Shown piece after piece: positions 26,874 to 34,372 of a stretch of 64,000 bases of DNA; position 1 is the stretch's first letter, and every line of letters starts with the position of its first letter. The position numbers were made by a program, and so were the translations under genes. The notes under the pieces are model-generated. The model saw only the letters and a list, made by a program, of their open reading frames with translations. It was not told where the DNA came from and made no database searches. The stretch covers positions 19,143 through 83,142 of the forward strand of contig JAEOTZ010000026.1 of assembly GCA_016839585.1 (NCBI GenBank). Direction: 5' to 3'. This stretch comes from Promethearchaeota archaeon (lineage in GTDB: Archaea > Asgardarchaeota > Lokiarchaeia > Sigyniarchaeales > SOKP01).

Positions 26874-27704
26874 TTGAAAAATAAAAATAAATGCTTTTTC
26901 CTTATAGTGATTATAATCCTACTTTGTCTCAGTGCTTTAATACCATCTTTCCTCATTACAAAGAGTCATCTTAGTACTAAAACTAAAGTACTAAATCTTC
27001 CAAGGCTTAGCGCTCAAAATAAGACTCTTATACACTCTTATGATTTTGAGAGTGATACAGTTGGTGGAAATCCTGCAGGAATAACCTTAACTGTTTCAGA
27101 ACCAGCAGGAAGTGGAACAGTTGATATAGAAAACTTAGGGGACAGTCAGGAGAATCATGTTGCATTACATAAAGATGGTGGATCGGCGCGTATATCTATG
27201 ACAGATAACATTTCATATTATAACTTAGATTATACTGCAGCAGAATTTCGTTGTATGGTTTACCATGATACAAGCCTATTTGGTATTCTATTTTTTGATT
27301 CAGAGGGGGTCTTGTTTCGATTAGATATGTGGAATGCCCGAGCAGGTAGATATTCATCTATTACTTATACTAGACATTCACTTAATGAATGGATGCCTTT
27401 AATAATTTATTTCGACATCACTAGAGGATGGATGTTTGACTTGGAGGGAGAAAGATATGGGGACGGGTATTCTCTAGGATTTGAACATGAAAATGCTAGT
27501 ATAGTTGAAAGAATTTTCTATTGCTCAGCATTCAGTGGTGGCGGTAATGGTTTCTTCCGCGTAGATGATATCTACTTTTATACTGTAATATTTACACCCT
27601 CTGAAAAAGCGATAATTCCAGGATTTAATATATTTCTAATGATAAGTATAATATGCATAGCTTCAATATTTCTGATAAAAAATCAAAAAAAATTATATAA
27701 ATAA
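26874..27704 (+). CDS. Secreted beta-sandwich (lectin-like) protein with C-terminal anchor
   Basis: A 276-residue protein starting at TTG with GGTGGAG upstream, 18 bases after the propeller gene. An N-terminal signal helix (FFLIVIIILLCLSALIPSFL) is followed by a beta-rich domain: YDFESDTVGGNPAG, then a regular strand pattern and FFRVDDIYFYTV. Proteins opening with DFEsdtvG-xPxG are often concanavalin-A-like jelly rolls that bind sugar. The C-terminus, KAIIPGFNIFLM, then helix and KNQKKLYK, matches that of the upstream protein. No catalytic residues are recognised. Surface carbohydrate binding is an inference. Confidence 0.7.
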   Translation: MKNKNKCFFLIVIIILLCLSALIPSFLITKSHLSTKTKVLNLPRLSAQNKTLIHSYDFESDTVGGNPAGITLTVSEPAGSGTVDIENLGDSQENHVALHKDGGSARISMTDNISYYNLDYTAAEFRCMVYHDTSLFGILFFDSEGVLFRLDMWNARAGRYSSITYTRHSLNEWMPLIIYFDITRGWMFDLEGERYGDGYSLGFEHENASIVERIFYCSAFSGGGNGFFRVDDIYFYTVIFTPSEKAIIPGFNIFLMISIICIASIFLIKNQKKLYK

Positions 27705-27737
27705 AGATCTTTTTTTTATTTTTCTTATATTAAAAGC

Positions 27738-28571
27738 CTAATAAATTCTAGGTGGTTCTGGAGGATTCCCTAACAGTTCCATCATTATCTGTTGGAAATT
27801 ATCAAAGTACCCTGGTAAAACTTTTTGCATAAAAAATGCCTCAGAAGCCTTTAGATTAACTTTCTTTCCTAAAGTTATGGCAATTGATTTTAAGAGTCTT
27901 TCCGCATATTTAGAAAGTTTCTTTAATTCTTCTGGAGAAACATTAGCAGGATCAATATCAGGGGCAAATAATTGAGCTAAAAGTTCTAGTGTAGCTTCAA
28001 ATTTAAGAGCTGCTTTAATTTTTGTTTCAAGAGTCGATGATATATCAACAAAACAGTTTGGTACATGACCAAGTAATCCCATAAACCATACTTCAGAACA
28101 AGCATAAGGAGCAACATCATTTTTAATTTGCTCAGGATATAATAAGGGAAATGCAGCAAAAGCACTTGCTTCTGCTGCCATGCGTCTCACGATTACATGA
28201 TCTGGATGAACTTCATAAGAGAACCACGGATCAAAGGTAATGACCCTATCTGCTTTTAGTTTCCTAACATAATATACCAAGCTTTCACGTAATTTAACAC
28301 CATCTATAAATCCTGCGTCAGGATAACCAAGCATTATTGTATCTTTCACTCCAAGTATCTTATTTGCTGCTCTGAGTTCTTTTTCTCTCATTTCAGCAAC
28401 ATCTTTCTTAGTTAAATCTGTTCTTAGTGTGCCCACATTGCCACGTGTGACACAAAGAGCGTATATATTATGCCCCTCTTCTGCCCATTTAGCTATTGTT
28501 CCAGCACAGAATAATGTTAAATCATCAGGATGCGCAAAAATTGCAAGCACATTCAAGGATTCTGATTTCAT
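27738..28571 (-). CDS. PIG-L/LmbE-family zinc deacetylase
   Basis: A 277-residue enzyme with the PIG-L metal motif AIFAHPDDLTLFCAG (AHPDD near residue 11) and the later histidine ligand in YEVHPDHVIVRR. Between them lies TRGNVGTLRTDLTKKDVAE, the typical substrate loop. Family members remove N-acetyl groups from GlcNAc-type sugars in lipid, glycan or small-molecule synthesis. The start is the ATG at 28571, preceded by AGGTG at good spacing; a GTG three codons earlier overlaps the SD. It may act on archaeal glycolipids; the PAP2 phosphatase gene next door is consistent. Confidence 0.9.
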   Translation of the reverse strand: MKSESLNVLAIFAHPDDLTLFCAGTIAKWAEEGHNIYALCVTRGNVGTLRTDLTKKDVAEMREKELRAANKILGVKDTIMLGYPDAGFIDGVKLRESLVYYVRKLKADRVITFDPWFSYEVHPDHVIVRRMAAEASAFAAFPLLYPEQIKNDVAPYACSEVWFMGLLGHVPNCFVDISSTLETKIKAALKFEATLELLAQLFAPDIDPANVSPEELKKLSKYAERLLKSIAITLGKKVNLKASEAFFMQKVLPGYFDNFQQIMMELLGNPPEPPRIY

Positions 28572-28679
28572 TAAATTCACCTTGTTTTTAAAATATTAAA
28601 AGATAATTAACTTCAATAAAAATACTTTATACATAAGATAATAAATAAACTTTTATAAAAGGGAAAACGAGAAGGAGTT

Positions 28680-29504
28680 ATGTTAGAAAAATTAAAAGAA
28701 ACATTTTTGGCAAAATTATTATTGATAATAATACTTTCCTGGATTATTTTAGCAATTATCTTCGGATTTATAGATCTAGAAATATCTAAAGCAGTCGTAG
28801 ATAGAGACTTCTTATTAGCTAAATTTTTATATTTTTTTGAAGCTCCAGGATGGGGTTTATCATTTGCTACTGGAGCATTGTGGATAGGAAGTTATATTGA
28901 AGATGTAAAAAAGCAAAAAATCCCTGCAATTGTATTAATTGTTATTGGATTAATCATCATCATTATTTCTTTAATTCTTTGGAATCCATGGTTGCTTAAT
29001 ATGAGTGCAGGAATGGCTTTCGGTAATTTAATCCTTTTAATTGCATTTTTGAAAAAGGACTGGAGAGAATATAAAAAAATTGCTATGATATTCGTAACAG
29101 TTTCCATCATCAATTCATTATTATTTGTACAAGTTACTAAACTATTAACTGGAAGAATTCGTTTCAATGATTTAGCATCCGGTTATACAGATTATACTCC
29201 TTGGTTTCGCTCTCCTGGACCAGGTTTTGGAAATTTTAGTTTTCCAAGTGGTCATACTGCTCAAGGTTGGCTATTCTTACCTTTCTTAATCTTAATAAAA
29301 GATCGAGAATGGAAAAATCCTCTTCGAATGATCATTACTATACTTACAATAACTTGGGGCTCATTAGTAGGAATTAGTACTATTATAATTGGAGCTCATT
29401 TTGCATCAGATGTTCTTTTTTCAACAGGAGTAACGACAGTTTTGATAATTCTATTATATAACAAATTATATCTAGAAAAAGAAAAATCTTCTACTCAAAA
29501 ATAA
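28680..29504 (+). CDS. PAP2-family membrane phosphatase
   Basis: A 274-residue integral membrane protein with six or seven helices. The three phosphatase motifs are KLLTGRIRFND, the core PSGHTAQ, and STIIIGAHFASDVL with the nucleophilic histidine. PAP2 enzymes dephosphorylate lipid phosphates such as polyprenyl diphosphate or phosphatidate analogues on the outer face. The GAAGGAG SD sits close to the ATG. It is divergent from the PIG-L gene, and the two may share a regulatory region of about 108 bases. Substrate probably an isoprenoid phosphate (inference). Confidence 0.9.
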   Translation: MLEKLKETFLAKLLLIIILSWIILAIIFGFIDLEISKAVVDRDFLLAKFLYFFEAPGWGLSFATGALWIGSYIEDVKKQKIPAIVLIVIGLIIIIISLILWNPWLLNMSAGMAFGNLILLIAFLKKDWREYKKIAMIFVTVSIINSLLFVQVTKLLTGRIRFNDLASGYTDYTPWFRSPGPGFGNFSFPSGHTAQGWLFLPFLILIKDREWKNPLRMIITILTITWGSLVGISTIIIGAHFASDVLFSTGVTTVLIILLYNKLYLEKEKSSTQK

Positions 29505-29609
29505 AAATATATTAAGAACTTTTTTTATCTATATTTTGGAAAAAAGTATATAAATTTACTTTTTCAATTAGTTGAGGTATTTTAGGCGTTTTAATATCAA
29601 GTGTTCTAA

Positions 29610-30875
29610 ATGTCTGAGGAAAGCTTAAGAGAAATTATAGGTTTAGTTGAAACATCAAAATGGAATCAAGTGAAGAAATTCATTAAGTTTGTGGTTCAAA
29701 AAACACTGAAAAAAAATACGGAATATCGATTAACTGCTCTTGATGTCTCAATTACTGGGAAAAAGCAGCCTAAATATAATTTAATAATTAAAAATAGAGA
29801 AAATATTAAAAATATTGACAAAATTGATGATTTCAATCATCTCTCTTTGTATCAATCCACCCACACTTCTAATAACCTTATTGACATTTCTCAAAATAAT
29901 GGTACTATTGTTATTTTAGCTAAATATATGGGACCAAGCTTAAATGATCACCAAATTTTCGATTTTTCTGTTCATATGGATGTTTTAGAGGATCCTTTCT
30001 TTACAAATGGTACAGGAAAAAAACTAAGTTGTTCAGAGTTTTTAAGAACTATCAATCATAAAAAACAAACAGAAATTATATCTCAACAGAAGAAAAAAAA
30101 GAATGACCTAAAGCAATTGAAAGAAGAAAAAATATCTCAAGATGTAGAGGTGTTTGTATTTGAAAAACTTACTAATAGAAATGCTTTTTGGAATGAAACT
30201 GAAACTAAAGCTTTTAAAAATTGGAAAGCTAAAAGTGTAAATAAATATCGAATAGAAACTGGAAAAATTACTTATTATAAGGGAAAACCTACAAATCAAT
30301 TTTCCCTATATTTAAAGAGTCTTTTAGAAAATAAAATTTATAAAAAGAAAAAAACACCTATTAAACCAAAATTTAAAAAGAGTATTCCTAAAAAAGATGA
30401 TCAAGAATTTTCTGAAGCAATTGTATTTAAAACTTTAACTGGTAAGAATGCTGAATGGAATGGAAGTGAAACAAAAAATTTTCAAGAATGGAAAGTAAAA
30501 GTTGCCAATAAGTATCGTAAAGAAACTGGAAAAATTGCTTATTATAAAGGAAAACCTACAAATAATTTTGCTCAATACTTGAGAAATCTTCCTAAAACTA
30601 AAACCAATAAAAATAATAACCTTGTTAAAAAGAAGACTTCTAAAGCTAAACCTAAAAAAGAAGAAAGAGTCATTTCTGAATCTTTTGTGTTTGAAGCATT
30701 AACTGGTAAGAATGCTGTATGGAATGGGACTGAAACAAAAAATTTTCAAGAATGGAAACGAAAAATAGCTAAAAAATACCAAAAAGAAACGGGAAAGAAT
30801 ACTTATTATGGTGGTAACTTAACTCAAAATTTTAAAAACTTCTTAAAAAACCTTGTAAATGAAAAATCCAAATAG
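29610..30875 (+). CDS. Lysine-rich protein with three copies of an unknown 65-residue domain
   Basis: A 421-residue protein with no signal or membrane helix. Three tandem repeats occupy about residues 176-240, 263-330 and 353-418. Each runs VFExLTGKNAxWNxxETK, then FQEWKxKxxxKYxxETGK, TYYKGKPTxNF and YLxxL. Lysine-rich linkers join them. Residues 1-130 form a different, mixed alpha/beta domain with NNGTIVILAKYMGP. The repeat, with its invariant Trp, Tyr and many basic residues, looks like a small compact nucleic-acid-binding unit, but no known family is recognised. Function not assigned. Confidence 0.6.
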   Translation: MSEESLREIIGLVETSKWNQVKKFIKFVVQKTLKKNTEYRLTALDVSITGKKQPKYNLIIKNRENIKNIDKIDDFNHLSLYQSTHTSNNLIDISQNNGTIVILAKYMGPSLNDHQIFDFSVHMDVLEDPFFTNGTGKKLSCSEFLRTINHKKQTEIISQQKKKKNDLKQLKEEKISQDVEVFVFEKLTNRNAFWNETETKAFKNWKAKSVNKYRIETGKITYYKGKPTNQFSLYLKSLLENKIYKKKKTPIKPKFKKSIPKKDDQEFSEAIVFKTLTGKNAEWNGSETKNFQEWKVKVANKYRKETGKIAYYKGKPTNNFAQYLRNLPKTKTNKNNNLVKKKTSKAKPKKEERVISESFVFEALTGKNAVWNGTETKNFQEWKRKIAKKYQKETGKNTYYGGNLTQNFKNFLKNLVNEKSK

Positions 30876-30903
30876 GTTTATACTTCTATTTCTTATAGAA
30901 AGG

Positions 30904-31986
30904 TTAAAGTTTTATTATCGTCCCACACTGGGGACAAATATTTACTTTCTCTGTTAATTTCATCCCACAAAATCTACAGGTATAAGAAAATTCTTTAGGT
31001 ACCTCTTCTTTTTCCTCTCTTATATGGGAAACCTCTGATACTGGCTTCTTTTCCTCTTTTTTTGAAATTGGTGGAGTGCGTTGCATTTCTTCAGTTTTTA
31101 TTTGAGGAACTTCTGTTATCACCTTCTCTACTTTTGAAATTGGCGTAGTCGGTTGTACTTCTTCAGCTTTTATCTGGGGAACTTCTGTTATTGGCTTCTC
31201 TTCCTCTTTTTCTGAAATTGGTGGAGTTGGTTGTATTTCTTCAAGTTTTACGCCACATTTGTTACAAAATTTTGAGTTTAAGGGTATTTGCTGTCCACAG
31301 TAAGGACAAGTTTTTATTGGTTTCTCTTCTATTTTCTCTGGGATTGATGGAATCGGTTCTAGGTCTTCTGCTTTTTTTTGATAAACATCAGCTACAAAAT
31401 AATGAAGTTCTTCATGATGTAAAGTTGAATCTATTTTTCCACTGGTTATCAAATTATTTAAAATCATTCGAAGATTTTCTCTGATATATTTTCTTTCATT
31501 ATATGTTTTTACAGAATTTTCTAATCTCACCCCCAAAGCAGAAACTGTGAGCGTAGATCCTTTATTTTCTTTTAAATAATTATATACTGCACTTTCGAGA
31601 TTTCTCGTATCTATCGAGATTTTAGATGTTTGTTCTCTTCTTATAGGTGGTTTTGCACTTGCAGCAGCAATAAAGGTTACTATAGCACTCAAGCCCCAAA
31701 GTAATGTTTCTGGATTATAAAATCCCTCATAAAAATTTAAAAAAAAGAGAAGTGATAGAATAAGAATCACACCATTTATAATATATAACATCCGTGCATT
31801 CCAATGCCAATCTCTCCCAGTATCAAAAATGTTTTTGCTAGTATATGCATAATCTGTAGAATCCCAATAAATTGCTATAAATTGTATAATAATACAGACT
31901 ATACTTAATATAATTACGGTGTTGTTAATTAAGATGTAAAAATAATGTAAAAAAAGTGATATAAATAGTAGAAGAATACCCCACAA
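30904..31986 (-). CDS. Membrane protein with winged-helix-like and double zinc-ribbon domains
   Basis: A 360-residue protein. Four helices fill residues 1-115. Residues about 130-205 resemble a winged helix (AVYNYLKENKGSTLTVSALG, then ILNNLITSGKI). A zinc ribbon CPYCGQQ...FCNKCG follows, then a Pro/Glu/Lys linker made of three imperfect repeats of about 28 residues (P-PIS-EKP-TEVPQIK-E), and a final zinc ribbon CRFCGMK...ICPQCG. The start used is TTG; five codons upstream an ATT with AAGGA gives IKFALWGILLLF, a more natural N-terminus. It could tether a nucleic-acid or protein partner to the membrane. No family recognised. Confidence 0.65.
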   Translation of the reverse strand: MWGILLLFISLFLHYFYILINNTVIILSIVCIIIQFIAIYWDSTDYAYTSKNIFDTGRDWHWNARMLYIINGVILILSLLFFLNFYEGFYNPETLLWGLSAIVTFIAAASAKPPIRREQTSKISIDTRNLESAVYNYLKENKGSTLTVSALGVRLENSVKTYNERKYIRENLRMILNNLITSGKIDSTLHHEELHYFVADVYQKKAEDLEPIPSIPEKIEEKPIKTCPYCGQQIPLNSKFCNKCGVKLEEIQPTPPISEKEEEKPITEVPQIKAEEVQPTTPISKVEKVITEVPQIKTEEMQRTPPISKKEEKKPVSEVSHIREEKEEVPKEFSYTCRFCGMKLTEKVNICPQCGTIIKL

Positions 31987-32199
31987 AGCAAACTTAATTG
32001 ATTCCTTAATTAAAAGTCAACTTCAATTATATTGAATATAATCTATTTATATAATTACATTTTATGTATCGAACACTTTAGTATTTAAATTTTTTTTTAG
32101 GAGTAGGAATTTTGTTATTTTGTCATAGTGAAAAATATGTAAAAAAAATAGATTTTAAATTTTTAATTTTTCAAATCAATAGATTTTCATTGATTAGTT

Positions 32200-32664
32200 T
32201 CATTTATTTGATTTTTCATTGAATTCTATTAGATTTTCTAATATCCTTTCTAAATAATTCTCGAAATCATCTATTTCTTCGTCGTTAAATTTATTGTAGA
32301 ATAATTTTCCCATTTCACGAGAAACATCTATATATTTATCTTCTAATAATCTATTTTTTTCTGTTAAAGTAATTAGAATTTCTCGCCTATCTTCTTTCGA
32401 TGGAACCCGTTTAATAAATCCTGCCTTTTCAAGATTATCTAACATAGAAGTTAAGGTAGATTTACTATATTGGGTCTTTTCTACGAGTTCATGAATAGGA
32501 ATAGTATCCTTTTGCCAAAGTACAAACATAACCCTTCCCTGCGCAGGATTAAACTCCTCGAGTCTATGATCCTTTAGAATCCTAGCAAATATTCTCTGAG
32601 ATAATTGATGAATTTTAGATATCAGAAAGCCGCCCTGTCTTTGTTGTTTCATTGTTTCCTTCAT
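32200..32664 (-). CDS. MarR-family transcriptional regulator
   Basis: A 154-residue winged-helix dimer of the MarR family. Residues 35-100 carry FNPAQGRVMFVLWQKDTIPI, then helix ELVEKTQYSKSTLTSMLDNL and the wing GFIKRVPSKEDRREILITLT, whose Asp-Arg-Arg wing motif is diagnostic. It is the last gene of a redox operon and overlaps its upstream neighbour by four bases (ATGA). MarR proteins commonly repress their own operon and respond to a small ligand or oxidant. The double palindrome at 34276-34304 is the obvious candidate operator. Autoregulation is inferred. Confidence 0.9.
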   Translation of the reverse strand: MKETMKQQRQGGFLISKIHQLSQRIFARILKDHRLEEFNPAQGRVMFVLWQKDTIPIHELVEKTQYSKSTLTSMLDNLEKAGFIKRVPSKEDRREILITLTEKNRLLEDKYIDVSREMGKLFYNKFNDEEIDDFENYLERILENLIEFNEKSNK

Positions 32665-33131
32665 AATTCAAAATTAACTAGATTTAATTTAAAATAAAAT
32701 CTGGCATATTTAGGATTTAATACGAGTAATGTGTAATCTGGATCTTTTGGTCCTTTTACATAATATCTGGTCCACCAATCAAGCCATATTATATTTTTAA
32801 AATCTTGATCTTCAACGATTTCCACTGATCCTCCAAACATAACTCCTTTAAAATCATCTGGATCACAATAATAAACACTAATTTTCGGATTATTTTTTAT
32901 GTGGGCAACTTTGGAGGATGATGTATTAGTTCCAATATATATTGCGAATTTATTTTCTTGCTTTTGAAAAAATTCAAAAAATTCTGGGAATTGTTCCTTA
33001 TTTCTAAGGTTAAACATTGCCCTCGTTATAGGAAAACCATCAGGATCAATTGTTGTAAGATATGCCGCTTTAGACGTTTCTATTAATTCTAAACTTTGCT
33101 TTTTTACTTCTTCTAATTCCATTTGTATCAT
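32661..33131 (-). CDS. Pyridoxamine 5'-phosphate oxidase-like flavin-binding protein
   Basis: A 156-residue split-barrel protein. SKAAYLTTIDPDGFPITRAM opens the barrel, KFAIYIGTNTSSSKVAHIKN is the second signature and KISVYYCDPDDFKGVMFGGS completes the FMN-binding site of general-stress/PNPOx-like proteins. Such proteins bind FMN, F420 or heme and reduce or sense small molecules. The start at 33131 (or the ATG three codons in) lies 18 bases after the DUF3795 gene. It shares the operon with a flavin reductase, suggesting a flavin-dependent redox couple. Confidence 0.85.
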   Translation of the reverse strand: MIQMELEEVKKQSLELIETSKAAYLTTIDPDGFPITRAMFNLRNKEQFPEFFEFFQKQENKFAIYIGTNTSSSKVAHIKNNPKISVYYCDPDDFKGVMFGGSVEIVEDQDFKNIIWLDWWTRYYVKGPKDPDYTLLVLNPKYARFYFKLNLVNFEL

Positions 33132-33149
33132 CTCTCAATTAAATAGTTC

Positions 33150-33488
33150 TTATAGATTTTTCCTAATTTCCTCTAGATTTTGCTTAGCTGAAGGACTTCT
33201 TTCAAAGCATTTTGCTAAATTATCACAGATGTACTCCTCGCAATAAGCACAATTTTCATATTGTTTCTCCCGACAGCAATTTCTTATATCGCAATCCTTA
33301 CACCAACTAAAAATTCTTCCTTCCATATTACAATCATCACAGTAGATATCCTCCGGTTTAAAAGACATCGTCTCACCAGACCATTCTTTAGCAATTCTTT
33401 TTATTTCTTCTTCATCTCCTTTTTGAGTAGCTATATAAGCAGGACATTTGGCACAATCAAGACCACAATATACGATTATTTTATCCAT
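33150..33488 (-). CDS. DUF3795-type cysteine-rich protein
   Basis: A 112-residue protein starting MDKIIVYCGLDCAKCPAYIA, the hallmark of DUF3795. It contains over a dozen cysteines, grouped as CxxCDxC (YCDDCNMEG), WCKDCDIRNCC and CAYCEEYIC, so it probably binds two or more zinc ions or Fe-S clusters. The family has no firm function. SD GAGGAT precedes the ATG. It lies within the MarR-controlled operon between the flavin reductase and PNPOx-like genes, suggesting a redox or metal-handling role. Confidence 0.85.
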   Translation of the reverse strand: MDKIIVYCGLDCAKCPAYIATQKGDEEEIKRIAKEWSGETMSFKPEDIYCDDCNMEGRIFSWCKDCDIRNCCREKQYENCAYCEEYICDNLAKCFERSPSAKQNLEEIRKNL

Positions 33489-33524
33489 AGTTCTATCCTC
33501 TCTTTTATTTTTTTTTTCTATTTT

Positions 33525-34094
33525 TTATTCTTTTGTTTTATAACTATTTCCTATATCATAAGCTTTTGCGAGATATTCTCCAACTCTTAAATATGGACCA
33601 TCAGGCATTAAAAATATGAATAAATTCATTTTATTAAAATCTGGTTTATTTTCTGTTAGGTATTTTTCTTCTGTGTATACTTCAATAATTTCACCTACAA
33701 ATAATTCTGTTCTTTCAAATTCTATTACTCTAACCAATTTACACTCTATATTTAAAGGGCAATCTTTTATCATCGGTGCATTTTCAAGATCTCCATAAAA
33801 AATCTCAAATACTTCTGATTTATCAACTTTAGAACCCGAATGTAAACCAACATAGTCAGTTACCGTAACCATTTCAGCAGAAGGTATATTAATGCTAAAA
33901 ACCTTATTTTCCTTAATACCCTTATTAGTGTAATGCCTTTTGGACATTGCAACTCCTATCTGAGAAGGTGGAGAATTCAATAGGTTAAACCAAACTATAG
34001 TGTTAAAATTTGGTTTACCATCAACATGAGCCCCTATTATACATACCGGCAATGGTAAAATGGGCAATTCCATTCCTGTTTTTATCTTATCGAT
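33525..34094 (-). CDS. Flavin reductase-family FMN-binding protein
   Basis: A flavin-reductase-like split-barrel protein with LPVCIIGAHVDGKPNFNTI, GVAMSKRHYTNKGI, NIPSAEMV and the closing LRVGEYLAKAY, as in archaeal flavoredoxin-type proteins. From the first ATG (34073) it has 182 residues, but the family N-terminus (K-I-x-x-G before the P-x-P-V-x-I-I-G strand) is encoded upstream as DKIKTG. SD AAGGTG (34101-34106) is six bases before an ATC at 34092-34094, so I place the start there. The SD overlaps the stop of a 48-residue leader gene, implying coupled translation. It heads the redox part of the operon. Confidence 0.85.
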   Translation of the reverse strand: MDKIKTGMELPILPLPVCIIGAHVDGKPNFNTIVWFNLLNSPPSQIGVAMSKRHYTNKGIKENKVFSINIPSAEMVTVTDYVGLHSGSKVDKSEVFEIFYGDLENAPMIKDCPLNIECKLVRVIEFERTELFVGEIIEVYTEEKYLTENKPDFNKMNLFIFLMPDGPYLRVGEYLAKAYDIGNSYKTKE

Positions 34095-34100
34095 TTTTCA

Positions 34101-34106
34101 CACCTT
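34101..34106 (-). promoter_or_regulatory. SD motif pointing to an ATC start
   Basis: AAGGTG on the minus strand lies six bases before ATC (34092-34094) and 27 bases before the first ATG of the flavin reductase gene. It overlaps the TAA of the upstream leader gene. Confidence 0.5.
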
Positions 34107-34251
34107 AATCTATTATTAATATTGAATCTTGTTTTTTAAACAGTTCAGAAACCCTTTTTCTCTTTATTTCATCATCATCATCTTTCTGAGTTCTTCCATC
34201 ATTGAGAAACTCAAAATAAACATTTTCGCAAGAATATTTGGTCTTATCCAT
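34105..34251 (-). CDS. 48-residue leader protein of the MarR-operon, unknown
   Basis: This short gene starts with ATG at 34251 and encodes MDKTKYSCENVYFEFLNDGR, then a very acidic TQKDDDDE turn, a basic KRKRVSELFKK helix and SILIID. The stop codon is embedded in the SD of the flavin reductase gene. The double palindrome lies 25 bases upstream, so this is the first gene after the promoter. There is no SD, consistent with a leaderless or near-leaderless message. No family recognised; it could be a small regulator or redox partner (one Cys). Confidence 0.5.
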   Translation of the reverse strand: MDKTKYSCENVYFEFLNDGRTQKDDDDEIKRKRVSELFKKQDSILIID

Positions 34252-34275
34252 TTTTTTTTGATCTATTTTAATATT

Positions 34276-34304
34276 GTTCCATATCGAACTGTTCTATATA
34301 GAAC
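34276..34304. promoter_or_regulatory. Double palindromic operator for the MarR operon
   Basis: Two 14-base sites lie one base apart: GTTCCATATCGAAC (one mismatched pair) and the perfect palindrome GTTCTATATAGAAC. On the minus strand, TATA-like TTTAAATAT is just upstream and the leader gene starts 25 bases downstream, so a bound dimer pair would block the promoter. The size and symmetry suit a MarR-type repressor encoded by the last gene of the operon. Confidence 0.65.
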
Positions 34305-34372
34305 TATATGATATTTTCATATTTAAATATATTGATCTAAAAGGGAAAAACTCTTCCAATCTACTTTACTTT

